DNA from: Cylicocyclus nassatus | Lineage: Eukaryota; Nematoda; Chromadorea; Rhabditida; Strongylidae | Length of the DNA stretch: 64,000 nucleotides | Assembly (NCBI GenBank): GCA_958299035.1 | Contig: CATQJL010000223.1 | Coordinates: 46,364,162-46,428,161 of the forward strand | Direction: 5' to 3' | Shown: one piece after another, positions 10,684 to 21,190 of the stretch | Layout of the letters: every line of letters begins with the position of its first letter | How positions within the stretch are numbered: the first letter of the stretch is position 1 | Made by a program: the position numbers and the translations under genes | Notes under the pieces: model-generated | Database searches by the model: none | What the model saw: the letters and a program-made list of their open reading frames with translations, nothing else | Told to the model about the DNA's origin: nothing

Positions 10684-11632
10684 TCGAGAGCATGTGGTTT
10701 ATCTGTTCCTCTTGTGATATGACGTCATCAATGGCGTCGAGCCATTGGTCCAATGTCCACTCGCTATTGTTTTCTTCTTTGTGTCTAAGTCGTTTCTCCA
10801 TAGCTGCTTTCCTGATGCGTACGTGAAACTTCTGGAGAAAGATTTGGATTGTTATCTGATTGCTGAGGTGCTGCTCGTGTTCTTCTAGTTGCGCTGCGAT
10901 AGTTGAGAGTTTGTCCCATAATTGACGTTGATCTGCGGTGGTAGGTCCTCTTGCCAAGCAGTTGTGTAGACTTTTGTTCAGTTCCAGTATAATGCCATCT
11001 TTGTTACCATAGCGTTTCGTCAAATGTTGTATGGCTTTTTCGTAATTGCTTGCTGATATGAAGAATCGCGAGATCGATTGCTTCGCCTTCCCACTCAGGG
11101 CTGACAGTAAATAGTTGAATTTTTGCAATTCCGTTAGTTCCTGGTCGTGTACGTTGGCTTTGAATATGGCCCAGAAGTTGTCCCATTCCCATTTCTTTCC
11201 TGTGAAGCTTGGGATAGGTATAGTTGCAAGTTTGCTGACTGCTGCAGAACATTGGTGGTCGGTTCCACTTGTTCGGAGCGTAGCTGCCGTCGTTATTTCT
11301 TGTAGCATCTGCTTGGTATTGGATTTGTGTGCGTATAACTTCATGATAGTCTCTTGAGCAATCTCCGCGTGCTTGTCTAACTGATCTTCTTCTTCGCCTG
11401 TGGTATCCTGAAGTTTATCGAAAGCTTCCGTGAGTTTGGTTAAGGATGCTTCGAGAAGTTCCAGATACTCGTCGCACCTCGCCACAGTCATTGTGAATTC
11501 CTTGACTTGTTCTTGTTGTGTGCTTTCTTCCTTCAGGTGTTGAAGACGCTGTGTGGATTCTTCCAACCATGCCAGAGCGACTTGGCTTCTTTTGGTCATC
11601 AGTCCCTTGTACGCTCTTACTGTAGTTGTCAT
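10466..11632 (-). CDS. Bel/Pao-type Gag, unit 2
   Basis: Protein identical to the unit 1 Gag, with the same start, domain order and zinc knuckle. The exact 2846-bp offset and absence of differences indicate very recent duplication. Confidence 0.8.
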   Translation of the reverse strand: MTTTVRAYKGLMTKRSQVALAWLEESTQRLQHLKEESTQQEQVKEFTMTVARCDEYLELLEASLTKLTEAFDKLQDTTGEEEDQLDKHAEIAQETIMKLYAHKSNTKQMLQEITTAATLRTSGTDHQCSAAVSKLATIPIPSFTGKKWEWDNFWAIFKANVHDQELTELQKFNYLLSALSGKAKQSISRFFISASNYEKAIQHLTKRYGNKDGIILELNKSLHNCLARGPTTADQRQLWDKLSTIAAQLEEHEQHLSNQITIQIFLQKFHVRIRKAAMEKRLRHKEENNSEWTLDQWLDAIDDVISQEEQINHMLSIETQTRNYSNHDTMATKPSGATDRWKASNLCERCGGNGHRWTNCPQIPTATQKKRFLLESNRCPIYRIYCKI

Positions 11633-11786
11633 TATGGAAGTGCAGGCAAAAAGAAATTCTGTGCAATTCCAGTATGTGCAGGTGATCCGCTATCGTGCAA
11701 CAATCAAAGCGTATCGTGCAAAGCAAGCGAGACACACTTTATCTTCTGCAATAAAAGGTACCTCTTGATTTGGTCGATGCACCACT

Positions 11787-12341
11787 TGTGTTGGTTGGTG
11801 GTGGGGATATATCAGAACTATAAGGCTTCGAATACCAAACCACAACCAAAAGTACTGCCACGCGGGACTTCGTATACGCACGAGCACACCTCAAACTTGG
11901 GTAATTAAACTTTATCTGGGTAACAAGAATAACAACAACAACACGGATAGAATAAATAACAAAATGATATTACTAAATGATGAACTACAAATAGGAATGA
12001 TATGGCTGGAAGAAGGCACAAATGATGATTCAAACTAATGTTGAAGTAAGAGGCGAAAACTGTATGGCGACTGACTCTGACTGTGCACTGCCAGCTACTT
12101 ATATGCCTGAAACCAAATCGTCTAGGCACAGCTGTGCATGAATTCACAGATACGCGAAAGAAATGGTGAAAATCACATCTGATGCTAACATCTGCACATT
12201 CCTACAACAGCAAAAACAGTGCTAGCTACTAAATTCATCTTTGCTGTACGAGGCAAAAAATTACTCAACCACACAAACAAGTTCAAATAATCCTCGCATT
12301 TTGGGACAGAGAAGAATAATACGAATGGCGGATTTCGTATA
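11787..12341 (-). repeat. LTR 3
   Basis: Identical by eye to LTR 1, shared between two internal regions. Confidence 0.8.
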
Positions 12342-12362
12342 CTCCGGCCTCGCAAAGAGAGA

Positions 12363-13529
12363 TCAGATTGACTGGGTCTGAAATGCACTGTTTGCCTTTA
12401 GTCTTCCTTTCTTCGCACTCCACGCCACTCCTTTCTTCTCGTCCCACAGTAGTGTGCGTTTGGAAATTATTTTCATGTTGTCCTTGACCTTCTTCGCCTG
12501 ACGCATAAGTTTTCGTTGCTTGTGGGCAATTTCTTCAAGCAACCCGCAGATAGCATGGTGGTTAAGTATGACAGCGTCACTTTTGGTGTTTCTACGATAG
12601 AAACATGAAGCTTCTTCTGTGTGGTCCTCAGTGTGACGGACTGCGACACATCGGCAAAGTTTGCTTCCGTGCTGAACGTCGATTCTTCTTGTGTCACTAC
12701 GCAAATTCAAGCAGGCATCTATATGCTGTTTTCGAGTTCCATGGCAGTTCACATTCACGTCAGAGCGTCTTCCTGTGCAGGAGAAATGATCCAGATTCTG
12801 CTCAATTTTCCTCATCTGTCGTTGACGTTGTGCGATGTTCTTTTGTTTTCCTTCTTCATCGTAGGAAAAACTTCCTTTTAGTGTGTGCTTTCTCTTGCAT
12901 TTGGCATTACTTCTTTTGCTTTCTTCTTGTTTTTGTGATAGTGTAGGAGCCGGTTGGATGTTCCTTCGCCTTTTTTCACTACTGCTTTGCGTCCTGTATC
13001 GCCTTTGCACTTCCGCTTTTTCCTTCATAGCCAGTTTTGATGAATGTTTTGCGAGAGCAGTTCTCCTTTGTGCCTTCTGATCCTCCTCTTGGATCTCTTG
13101 TTGGATGGCGTCGGTTCCATTCTTCATACCCCATGCTTTGAAGGTTTCGAAGTACTGGCTCATCTTTTGTATCGAGTCTAGAATTTCTTGCTGCTGTCGT
13201 TTGACATCTTCTTTAAAGTTCAGAAACTCCCGCCATGCCTTGTGTATAGTTTTGCCTTCGTTCCTTGAAGCAAATTCGTTTCGACTCAGATCCGGCTTTG
13301 CTATGAAGTCATCATATTTTGCAGTAAATTCGGTAAATGGGGCATCTGTTGGACTCCAATAAGAAGCGTTTTTTCTGTGTTGCTGTGGGAATCTGCGGGC
13401 AATTTGTCCACCTGTGTCCGTTCCCTCCACAGCGCTCACATAGGTTGCTTGCTTTCCATCTATCAGTTGCTCCTGATGGTTTTGTCGCCATCGTGTCGTG
13501 GTTCGAATAATTTCTTGTTTGTGTTTCAA
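12363..13529 (-). CDS. Orphan ORF2, unit 3
   Basis: Identical to ORF2 of unit 1. Confidence 0.55.
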   Translation of the reverse strand: MKHKQEIIRTTTRWRQNHQEQLIDGKQATYVSAVEGTDTGGQIARRFPQQHRKNASYWSPTDAPFTEFTAKYDDFIAKPDLSRNEFASRNEGKTIHKAWREFLNFKEDVKRQQQEILDSIQKMSQYFETFKAWGMKNGTDAIQQEIQEEDQKAQRRTALAKHSSKLAMKEKAEVQRRYRTQSSSEKRRRNIQPAPTLSQKQEESKRSNAKCKRKHTLKGSFSYDEEGKQKNIAQRQRQMRKIEQNLDHFSCTGRRSDVNVNCHGTRKQHIDACLNLRSDTRRIDVQHGSKLCRCVAVRHTEDHTEEASCFYRRNTKSDAVILNHHAICGLLEEIAHKQRKLMRQAKKVKDNMKIISKRTLLWDEKKGVAWSAKKGRLKANSAFQTQSI

Positions 13530-14478
13530 TCGAGAGCATGTGGTTTATCTGTTCCTCTTGTGATATGACGTCATCAATGGCGTCGAGCCATTGGTCCAAT
13601 GTCCACTCGCTATTGTTTTCTTCTTTGTGTCTAAGTCGTTTCTCCATAGCTGCTTTCCTGATGCGTACGTGAAACTTCTGGAGAAAGATTTGGATTGTTA
13701 TCTGATTGCTGAGGTGCTGCTCGTGTTCTTCTAGTTGCGCTGCGATAGTTGAGAGTTTGTCCCATAATTGACGTTGATCTGCGGTGGTAGGTCCTCTTGC
13801 CAAGCAGTTGTGTAGACTTTTGTTCAGTTCCAGTATAATGCCATCTTTGTTACCATAGCGTTTCGTCAAATGTTGTATGGCTTTTTCGTAATTGCTTGCT
13901 GATATGAAGAATCGCGAGATCGATTGCTTCGCCTTCCCACTCAGGGCTGACAGTAAATAGTTGAATTTTTGCAATTCCGTTAGTTCCTGGTCGTGTACGT
14001 TGGCTTTGAATATGGCCCAGAAGTTGTCCCATTCCCATTTCTTTCCTGTGAAGCTTGGGATAGGTATAGTTGCAAGTTTGCTGACTGCTGCAGAACATTG
14101 GTGGTCGGTTCCACTTGTTCGGAGCGTAGCTGCCGTCGTTATTTCTTGTAGCATCTGCTTGGTATTGGATTTGTGTGCGTATAACTTCATGATAGTCTCT
14201 TGAGCAATCTCCGCGTGCTTGTCTAACTGATCTTCTTCTTCGCCTGTGGTATCCTGAAGTTTATCGAAAGCTTCCGTGAGTTTGGTTAAGGATGCTTCGA
14301 GAAGTTCCAGATACTCGTCGCACCTCGCCACAGTCATTGTGAATTCCTTGACTTGTTCTTGTTGTGTGCTTTCTTCCTTCAGGTGTTGAAGACGCTGTGT
14401 GGATTCTTCCAACCATGCCAGAGCGACTTGGCTTCTTTTGGTCATCAGTCCCTTGTACGCTCTTACTGTAGTTGTCAT
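13312..14478 (-). CDS. Bel/Pao-type Gag, unit 3
   Basis: Protein identical to the unit 1 Gag. Confidence 0.8.
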   Translation of the reverse strand: MTTTVRAYKGLMTKRSQVALAWLEESTQRLQHLKEESTQQEQVKEFTMTVARCDEYLELLEASLTKLTEAFDKLQDTTGEEEDQLDKHAEIAQETIMKLYAHKSNTKQMLQEITTAATLRTSGTDHQCSAAVSKLATIPIPSFTGKKWEWDNFWAIFKANVHDQELTELQKFNYLLSALSGKAKQSISRFFISASNYEKAIQHLTKRYGNKDGIILELNKSLHNCLARGPTTADQRQLWDKLSTIAAQLEEHEQHLSNQITIQIFLQKFHVRIRKAAMEKRLRHKEENNSEWTLDQWLDAIDDVISQEEQINHMLSIETQTRNYSNHDTMATKPSGATDRWKASNLCERCGGNGHRWTNCPQIPTATQKKRFLLESNRCPIYRIYCKI

Positions 14479-14632
14479 TATGGAAGTGCAGGCAAAAAGA
14501 AATTCTGTGCAATTCCAGTATGTGCAGGTGATCCGCTATCGTGCAACAATCAAAGCGTATCGTGCAAAGCAAGCGAGACACACTTTATCTTCTGCAATAA
14601 AAGGTACCTCTTGATTTGGTCGATGCACCACT

Positions 14633-15187
14633 TGTGTTGGTTGGTGGTGGGGATATATCAGAACTATAAGGCTTCGAATACCAAACCACAACCAAAAGTA
14701 CTGCCACGCGGGACTTCGTATACGCACGAGCACACCTCAAACTTGGGTAATTAAACTTTATCTGGGTAACAAGAATAACAACAACAACACGGATAGAATA
14801 AATAACAAAATGATATTACTAAATGATGAACTACAAATAGGAATGATATGGCTGGAAGAAGGCACAAATGATGATTCAAACTAATGTTGAAGTAAGAGGC
14901 GAAAACTGTATGGCGACTGACTCTGACTGTGCACTGCCAGCTACTTATATGCCTGAAACCAAATCGTCTAGGCACAGCTGTGCATGAATTCACAGATACG
15001 CGAAAGAAATGGTGAAAATCACATCTGATGCTAACATCTGCACATTCCTACAACAGCAAAAACAGTGCTAGCTACTAAATTCATCTTTGCTGTACGAGGC
15101 AAAAAATTACTCAACCACACAAACAAGTTCAAATAATCCTCGCATTTTGGGACAGAGAAGAATAATACGAATGGCGGATTTCGTATA
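14633..15187 (-). repeat. LTR 4
   Basis: Identical by eye to LTR 1, shared between two internal regions. Confidence 0.8.
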
Positions 15188-15208
15188 CTCCGGCCTCGCA
15201 AAGAGAGA

Positions 15209-16375
15209 TCAGATTGACTGGGTCTGAAATGCACTGTTTGCCTTTAGTCTTCCTTTCTTCGCACTCCACGCCACTCCTTTCTTCTCGTCCCACAGTAGTG
15301 TGCGTTTGGAAATTATTTTCATGTTGTCCTTGACCTTCTTCGCCTGACGCATAAGTTTTCGTTGCTTGTGGGCAATTTCTTCAAGCAACCCGCAGATAGC
15401 ATGGTGGTTAAGTATGACAGCGTCACTTTTGGTGTTTCTACGATAGAAACATGAAGCTTCTTCTGTGTGGTCCTCAGTGTGACGGACTGCGACACATCGG
15501 CAAAGTTTGCTTCCGTGCTGAACGTCGATTCTTCTTGTGTCACTACGCAAATTCAAGCAGGCATCTATATGCTGTTTTCGAGTTCCATGGCAGTTCACAT
15601 TCACGTCAGAGCGTCTTCCTGTGCAGGAGAAATGATCCAGATTCTGCTCAATTTTCCTCATCTGTCGTTGACGTTGTGCGATGTTCTTTTGTTTTCCTTC
15701 TTCATCGTAGGAAAAACTTCCTTTTAGTGTGTGCTTTCTCTTGCATTTGGCATTACTTCTTTTGCTTTCTTCTTGTTTTTGTGATAGTGTAGGAGCCGGT
15801 TGGATGTTCCTTCGCCTTTTTTCACTACTGCTTTGCGTCCTGTATCGCCTTTGCACTTCCGCTTTTTCCTTCATAGCCAGTTTTGATGAATGTTTTGCGA
15901 GAGCAGTTCTCCTTTGTGCCTTCTGATCCTCCTCTTGGATCTCTTGTTGGATGGCGTCGGTTCCATTCTTCATACCCCATGCTTTGAAGGTTTCGAAGTA
16001 CTGGCTCATCTTTTGTATCGAGTCTAGAATTTCTTGCTGCTGTCGTTTGACATCTTCTTTAAAGTTCAGAAACTCCCGCCATGCCTTGTGTATAGTTTTG
16101 CCTTCGTTCCTTGAAGCAAATTCGTTTCGACTCAGATCCGGCTTTGCTATGAAGTCATCATATTTTGCAGTAAATTCGGTAAATGGGGCATCTGTTGGAC
16201 TCCAATAAGAAGCGTTTTTTCTGTGTTGCTGTGGGAATCTGCGGGCAATTTGTCCACCTGTGTCCGTTCCCTCCACAGCGCTCACATAGGTTGCTTGCTT
16301 TCCATCTATCAATTGCTCCTGATGGTTTTGTCGCCATCGTGTCGTGGTTCGAATAATTTCTTGTTTGTGTTTCAA
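15209..16375 (-). CDS. Orphan ORF2, unit 4
   Basis: Same protein as ORF2 of unit 1. The base change at 16312 falls inside the gag/ORF2 overlap but leaves the ORF2 protein unchanged. Confidence 0.55.
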   Translation of the reverse strand: MKHKQEIIRTTTRWRQNHQEQLIDGKQATYVSAVEGTDTGGQIARRFPQQHRKNASYWSPTDAPFTEFTAKYDDFIAKPDLSRNEFASRNEGKTIHKAWREFLNFKEDVKRQQQEILDSIQKMSQYFETFKAWGMKNGTDAIQQEIQEEDQKAQRRTALAKHSSKLAMKEKAEVQRRYRTQSSSEKRRRNIQPAPTLSQKQEESKRSNAKCKRKHTLKGSFSYDEEGKQKNIAQRQRQMRKIEQNLDHFSCTGRRSDVNVNCHGTRKQHIDACLNLRSDTRRIDVQHGSKLCRCVAVRHTEDHTEEASCFYRRNTKSDAVILNHHAICGLLEEIAHKQRKLMRQAKKVKDNMKIISKRTLLWDEKKGVAWSAKKGRLKANSAFQTQSI

Positions 16376-17426
16376 TCGAGAGCATGTGGTTTATCTGTTC
16401 CTCTTGTGATATGACGTCATCAATGGCGTCGAGCCATTGGTCCAATGTCCACTCGCTATTGTTTTCTTCTTTGTGTCTAAGTCGTTTCTCCATAGCTGCT
16501 TTCCTGATGCGTACGTGAAACTTCTGGAGAAAGATTTGGATTGTTATCTGATTGCTGAGGTGCTGCTCGTGTTCTTCTAGTTGCGCTGCGATAGTTGAGA
16601 GTTTGTCCCATAATTGACGTTGATCTGCGGTGGTAGGTCCTCTTGCCAAGCAGTTGTGTAGACTTTTGTTCAGTTCCAGTATAATGCCATCTTTGTTACC
16701 ATAGCGTTTCGTCAAATGTTGTATGGCTTTTTCGTAATTGCTTGCTGATATGAAGAATCGCGAGATCGATTGCTTCGCCTTCCCACTCAGGGCTGACAGT
16801 AAATAGTTGAATTTTTGCAATTCCGTTAGTTCCTGGTCGTGTACGTTGGCTTTGAATATGGCCCAGAAGTTGTCCCATTCCCATTTCTTTCCTGTGAAGC
16901 TTGGGATAGGTATAGTTGCAAGTTTGCTGACTGCTGCAGAACATTGGTGGTCGGTTCCACTTGTTCGGAGCGTAGCTGCCGTCGTTATTTCTTGTAGCAT
17001 CTGCTTGGTATTGGATTTGTGTGCGTATAACTTCATGATAGTCTCTTGAGCAATCTCCGCGTGCTTGTCTAACTGATCTTCTTCTTCGCCTGTGGTATCC
17101 TGAAGTTTATCGAAAGCTTCCGTGAGTTTGGTTAAGGATGCTTCGAGAAGTTCCAGATACTCGTCGCACCTCGCCACAGTCATTGTGAATTCCTTGACTT
17201 GTTCTTGTTGTGTGCTTTCTTCCTTCAGGTGTTGAAGACGCTGTGTGGATTCTTCCAACCATGCCAGAGCGACTTGGCTTCTTTTGGTCATCAGTCCCTT
17301 GTACGCTCTTACTGTAGTTGTCATTATGGAAGTGCAGGCAAAAGAAATTCTGTGCAATTCCAGTATGTGCAGGTGATCCGCTATCGTGCAACAATCAAAG
17401 CGTATCGTGCAAAGCAAGCGAGACAC
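16158..17426 (-). CDS. Bel/Pao-type Gag, unit 4 (5'-most), longer N-terminus
   Basis: Same Gag, but one A is missing from the A5 tract near 17340, which puts an upstream ATG (17426) in frame and extends the ORF to 422 codons. The standard start is still present at 17324 and is the better choice because the extension is absent from the other units. A second difference, G to A on the plus strand at 16312, changes Thr to Ile just before the zinc knuckle (GATDRW to GAIDRW). This unit lies next to the 5'-most LTR and is the only one that differs. Confidence 0.8.
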   Translation of the reverse strand: MSRLLCTIRFDCCTIADHLHILELHRISFACTSIMTTTVRAYKGLMTKRSQVALAWLEESTQRLQHLKEESTQQEQVKEFTMTVARCDEYLELLEASLTKLTEAFDKLQDTTGEEEDQLDKHAEIAQETIMKLYAHKSNTKQMLQEITTAATLRTSGTDHQCSAAVSKLATIPIPSFTGKKWEWDNFWAIFKANVHDQELTELQKFNYLLSALSGKAKQSISRFFISASNYEKAIQHLTKRYGNKDGIILELNKSLHNCLARGPTTADQRQLWDKLSTIAAQLEEHEQHLSNQITIQIFLQKFHVRIRKAAMEKRLRHKEENNSEWTLDQWLDAIDDVISQEEQINHMLSIETQTRNYSNHDTMATKPSGAIDRWKASNLCERCGGNGHRWTNCPQIPTATQKKRFLLESNRCPIYRIYCKI

Positions 17427-17462
17427 ACTTTATCTTCTGCAATAAAAGGTACCTCTTGATTT

Positions 17463-17475
17463 GGTCGATGCACCA
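17463..17475 (-). promoter_or_regulatory. Primer-binding site, tRNA-Gly type
   Basis: Two bases after the LTR end, the minus strand reads TGGTGCATCGACC. The first ten bases are complementary to the 3' end of a glycine tRNA ending CGATGCA plus the added CCA, with one mismatch in the next three. The same site follows each internal LTR (for example 8926-8938). The placement immediately after the LTR is what a reverse-transcription primer site requires. The tRNA identity is from memory of nematode tRNA-Gly and should be treated as likely rather than certain. Confidence 0.6.
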
Positions 17476-17477
17476 CT

Positions 17478-18032
17478 TGTGTTGGTTGGTGGTGGGGATA
17501 TATCAGAACTATAAGGCTTCGAATACCAAACCACAACCAAAAGTACTGCCACGCGGGACTTCGTATACGCACGAGCACACCTCAAACTTGGGTAATTAAA
17601 CTTTATCTGGGTAACAAGAATAACAACAACAACACGGATAGAATAAATAACAAAATGATATTACTAAATGATGAACTACAAATAGGAATGATATGGCTGG
17701 AAGAAGGCACAAATGATGATTCAAACTAATGTTGAAGTAAGAGGCGAAAACTGTATGGCGACTGACTCTGACTGTGCACTGCCAGCTACTTATATGCCTG
17801 AAACCAAATCGTCTAGGCACAGCTGTGCATGAATTCACAGATACGCGAAAGAAATGGTGAAAATCACATCTGATGCTAACATCTGCACATTCCTACAACA
17901 GCAAAAACAGTGCTAGCTACTAAATTCATCTTTGCTGTACGAGGCAAAAAATTACTCAACCACACAAACAAGTTCAAATAATCCTCGCATTTTGGGACAG
18001 AGAAGAATAATACGAATGGCGGATTTCGTATA
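17478..18032 (-). repeat. LTR 5 (5'-most LTR of the array)
   Basis: Right-most copy, bounded by the second catct (18033-18037). As the element is on the minus strand, this LTR would carry the promoter for a full-length transcript of the whole array. Its TATA-like box is at 17789-17796. Confidence 0.8.
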
Positions 18033-18037
18033 CATCT

Positions 18038-18580
18038 GCTTTAGACATCAATTGCAATCAAAATATCATGACTCTCAGTAAAGGAAGGCTCAGAATTTTG
18101 ATCAGTTAATAAAATAATATCAGTATAGAACCAAAACTTCCTATCTCGACGACCACCCGGACAATCTAATTGACTTCCAGATATAACGACATAAGCACCT
18201 TCAGATATCAAAATTCGAAAAAATCAAACATTACTGGAATTGCAATTTATTTAAAAGTCATTATCTACAAAACCAAAACTTTACTAACCTATTTTGATGA
18301 GATAATTCGATATGATGTTCACAAACAAAGCCTATTTTCCAAACTCATAAAAAATTTTCCACATAATCCACATAATTTTCATGCGATACCTTCGTAAAAA
18401 ACTCCTGAACATTTTATGCCACTGTTTGATTTTTAGCTTCCATGTTGATCGCCGAGCATCCATTGTCCTCCAAATACGGGAGCTAAAAAGACAATGTGTG
18501 AATGCACCTCGGCAAAGACAGTTTTTTATAATTCAACCGGCTGCAAGCCGCTTCAAATATCACTGTACTATAGCTGAGAA
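18038..18580. other. No recognisable gene
   Basis: AT-rich flank of the array. Only short motif-free ORFs are visible. Confidence 0.3.
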
Positions 18581-19030
18581 CGAATTGAATGAAAATTTGA
18601 TCATTCGAATAAAATAATCGTATATAATCGCGTTCGAAAATTGAAACCCGAGATTGTCCATTTTCGAATAAAATTCCAGAACTCGAATAATAAAAAAACG
18701 GGTTTTCGAATAAACGAAAGTTTTATTCGAATCCGCATCTAAATGAAATTCGTATGGAGTTATTCGAGTTTGGTGCAGAGTCAGTTGCTGCCAAGGGAGG
18801 TCCGATTAGTCGAAGTGGCCTTTCCAAATGAGTCTTACACAACTTTGAAGAGCATTAAATGATGATCCCAAATCTGATTTCATTGTAGAGATTATGCTTG
18901 AGTAATTCGATAATTTTTCATCGAATGAATGAATATCGAATAAATTCGAAAAGGAAAAATCTCGAATAAACGAATATCGAATAAATTCGGAAAATCAAAA
19001 ATATCGAATGAATGAATTTCGAGTACTCTG
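18581..19030. repeat. Degenerate ATTCGA/TCGAAT-rich tract
   Basis: Short phrases such as attcgaataa, tcgaataaac and attcgaaa recur about twenty times in both orientations in this stretch, and again briefly at 20283-20345. This looks like decayed short-period satellite or a nucleation site for inverted pairing. No coding potential is visible. Confidence 0.5.
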
Positions 19031-19253
19031 CGTTTGATACCACTGCTCTGAAAATCAACATTGGACTATTTGAGCAATTCTGACGAATTTTGTTCTATTC
19101 ATGCATTTAATTCAACTCAAAAACCGCTCATAACGCGACGTCCAAAGGTGCTCGGCAGATGACGAAGACAGATTTGGAATCAGCTTTCAATGCTCTCTAT
19201 AGTCGTATCAATTTCATGTAAAAAGGCCACTTCGATTAAAAGGACCTCTCTTG
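18792..19253. mobile_element. Foldback MITE, copy A of a three-member family
   Basis: The ends are inverted copies: left caagggaggtccg...tcgaagtggcc and right the inverse, ggccacttcg...ggacctctcttg. The subterminal AGAGCATT / AATGCTCT phrases also pair. No target duplication is clear for this copy. Related copies lie at 24400-25068 and 26256-26723. It overlaps the ATTCGA-rich tract. Confidence 0.6.
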
Positions 19254-21100
19254 TGAGTTATCAAGCTCCCTGCGTTTTTTTTTCTGCAAAAGACGACAAT
19301 GCATCTTTTTGAAGCCGTGATCGGATTTGAACTGTATAAAAAAAAACTTGCGTTGCTCCAACTGTTTGCGACAGTAGAAAAATCGATGTGCATTTTGATT
19401 GATTTCTTTTTCCATTATTCAGATAGTTCGCACTGGCAATAATGGCATCAAATCAGCAAAAAATGCTATCGAATTGAAGCTCATGGTGCGAGTTCACATA
19501 CCTGGGAGTGCGTTCACATGTCAGTTTTTCTTCCACCTTGCTCATGATGGTCCGCAAAGGTCCGCACCGATAAGCACTCTTGCTTTTGAAGCTCATATTG
19601 AACAATTCCTCCATATATTTTGCTTTCTCGCGAATAATGGGTTCATGCTGAGTAAAGGACGTTACGTTGTAGTAGAAAATTAGACGGTGCTTATGATTGC
19701 ATTACATCAATTTGCAATGAAGCCTTGTTCACTAGATACTACATAATAATTTTGTTGCACAGTGTACTCAAGATATTTACGAAGGTTTGTGCAGGCATTC
19801 TAACACGGATGTAGCCTAATAGCTATAGTAAAGGCTAAACCAAGACGAAAACTCTCCACATCGAGGCATACGAGCTTTGATTATAATAGGCTCCGCACAT
19901 ACATTACGCGATTTCACTCGAACACGATTTGAAAATTTGTCAGATGTCTTCAAATATAACGCCCTTTTAGAAATGTTTAGCGTGTTACGGCTCAAATCCC
20001 TGCTTTTTGCAGCTTTAGAATGCGCCTACGATAAGTTGTAAATATTCTGAGTACTGCCAAATCACGTCGTGAGACTGAACTCCAGTGGAATATGCTCGGT
20101 GCTGCAGGTGAATTAGTGGGAGTTGGTACAGGGGTGAGTGCGCTGACTGTGACTAATCTAATTTATCAATTTTACCGATTTCTGGAAAGAGCTGGAGTTG
20201 GCACAGTTAGGTGAGGATTCGATTATGAATGAATCAGCTGCCGGGTATGTTAGCAAATTTCAGATGTGGGTGCTCTATATTCGATAAGTTATTCGAATAT
20301 TTATTCAAAATTCGACTTTCGATGTTTAAATATACTCGATTCCTTCATTTGATATTTTTGATTAGGAACTTGTCTGTTGCTTGTGTCAAATAGATGAGTT
20401 CTGGGAAACTTGTGAAATTTTTCGGAGCAGAATCTGATTCTTTGGCGCCGTTAAAATGATTTCAAGCAAACTTTCAAGCGTTACAAAACCTCCAATTGCA
20501 TAAATCAATAAACCAAATAATATGTAGTTTCGTATAAGAGTTCCCTAGATCAGTCGATTGGTTAGCGGAATTCAGTGGCACATAAGTCAGGAATAGAAAT
20601 GTTTATGAATATATTAAATTTCTTTACCCGAGGAATTGTGATAGGCCAACTTTTTGGTGAGCAGAAAGTTGTAATCATATAGTATGGCGCATATGTCAAA
20701 GACTATAACCGTTCAGTTCCGTGTTTGTGTTGTTCTTTTCCCAGCCTTCGTGGCTTGTCGCGCACGTACATGTACGGGAACTTCTATCAATGTCTGTGTT
20801 CGTTGCAGTTATATCACTTCTCAGATTTGGAATTTCTACACTAAGACGTTGACGACAGCGTGCTTTAGCTGTCTGCATTGTGGGACAATGTCTCCTATAA
20901 CTAAGTGGAATATTTTCGGCTAAAATTGAGCAGGGCGTCATCTGCAGTATCCCTACAGTGATTTTGCGAAGCAACCGAGAAACGCGGAAGCTTTGTCTAA
21001 GAATAGAGCACAACAGAAGTTCCAAAACCACAGTCATTGCATGATCCACCATGTGGGTCACGTTTCGTCAATGTGCTAATGATGATAGAAGGGCGGAGAG
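19254..21100. other. No firm gene
   Basis: An open segment at 19420-19683 (plus) follows an acceptor-like ttattcag, but its translation shows no motif and I do not call it. The remainder is AT-rich and featureless, with a weak ATTCGA patch near 20285. Confidence 0.3.
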
Positions 21101-21102
21101 GA

Positions 21103-21190
21103 CCAGGGTCAAGCGTGGGGTGCGGCACGCCACACCTGGGGGGTCGTATTGAGGAGTCAAAAGGGGAGGGGGTCGTAGTTGGGTGATCTG
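21103..21190. repeat. Fragment of a dispersed ccagggtcaagcgtg / gggggtcgt repeat
   Basis: The phrase ccagggtcaagc(g/t)tg followed by G-rich 'ggggtcgt' recurs near 48301 and inverted near 49655, and the ggggtgcggcac phrase recurs at the ends of the neighbouring foldback (21603-22128). It appears to be a fragment or solo end of a transposon family. From 21191 to 21602 nothing else is recognisable. Confidence 0.45.

Larger units (their letters stand above)
6095..18032 (-). mobile_element. Tandem LTR-retrotransposon array, 5 LTRs and 4 internal regions
   Basis: A unit of 2846 bp repeats from 6095; the fourth unit is one base shorter. A fifth, partial copy of 555 bp (17478-18032) closes the array, so the layout is LTR-I-LTR-I-LTR-I-LTR-I-LTR. 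The flanks carry a single 5-bp duplication, catct, at 6090-6094 and 18033-18037. Bel/Pao elements typically make 4-6 bp duplications. Transcription of the element runs on the minus strand, so the 5' LTR is the right-most one. Each internal region encodes Gag and a second ORF but no pol genes. The array is either a true product of recombination between LTRs (or insertion of a concatemer) or an assembly artefact. The single flanking duplication and two unit-specific differences argue that at least the 5'-most unit and the two ends are real. Confidence 0.85.
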
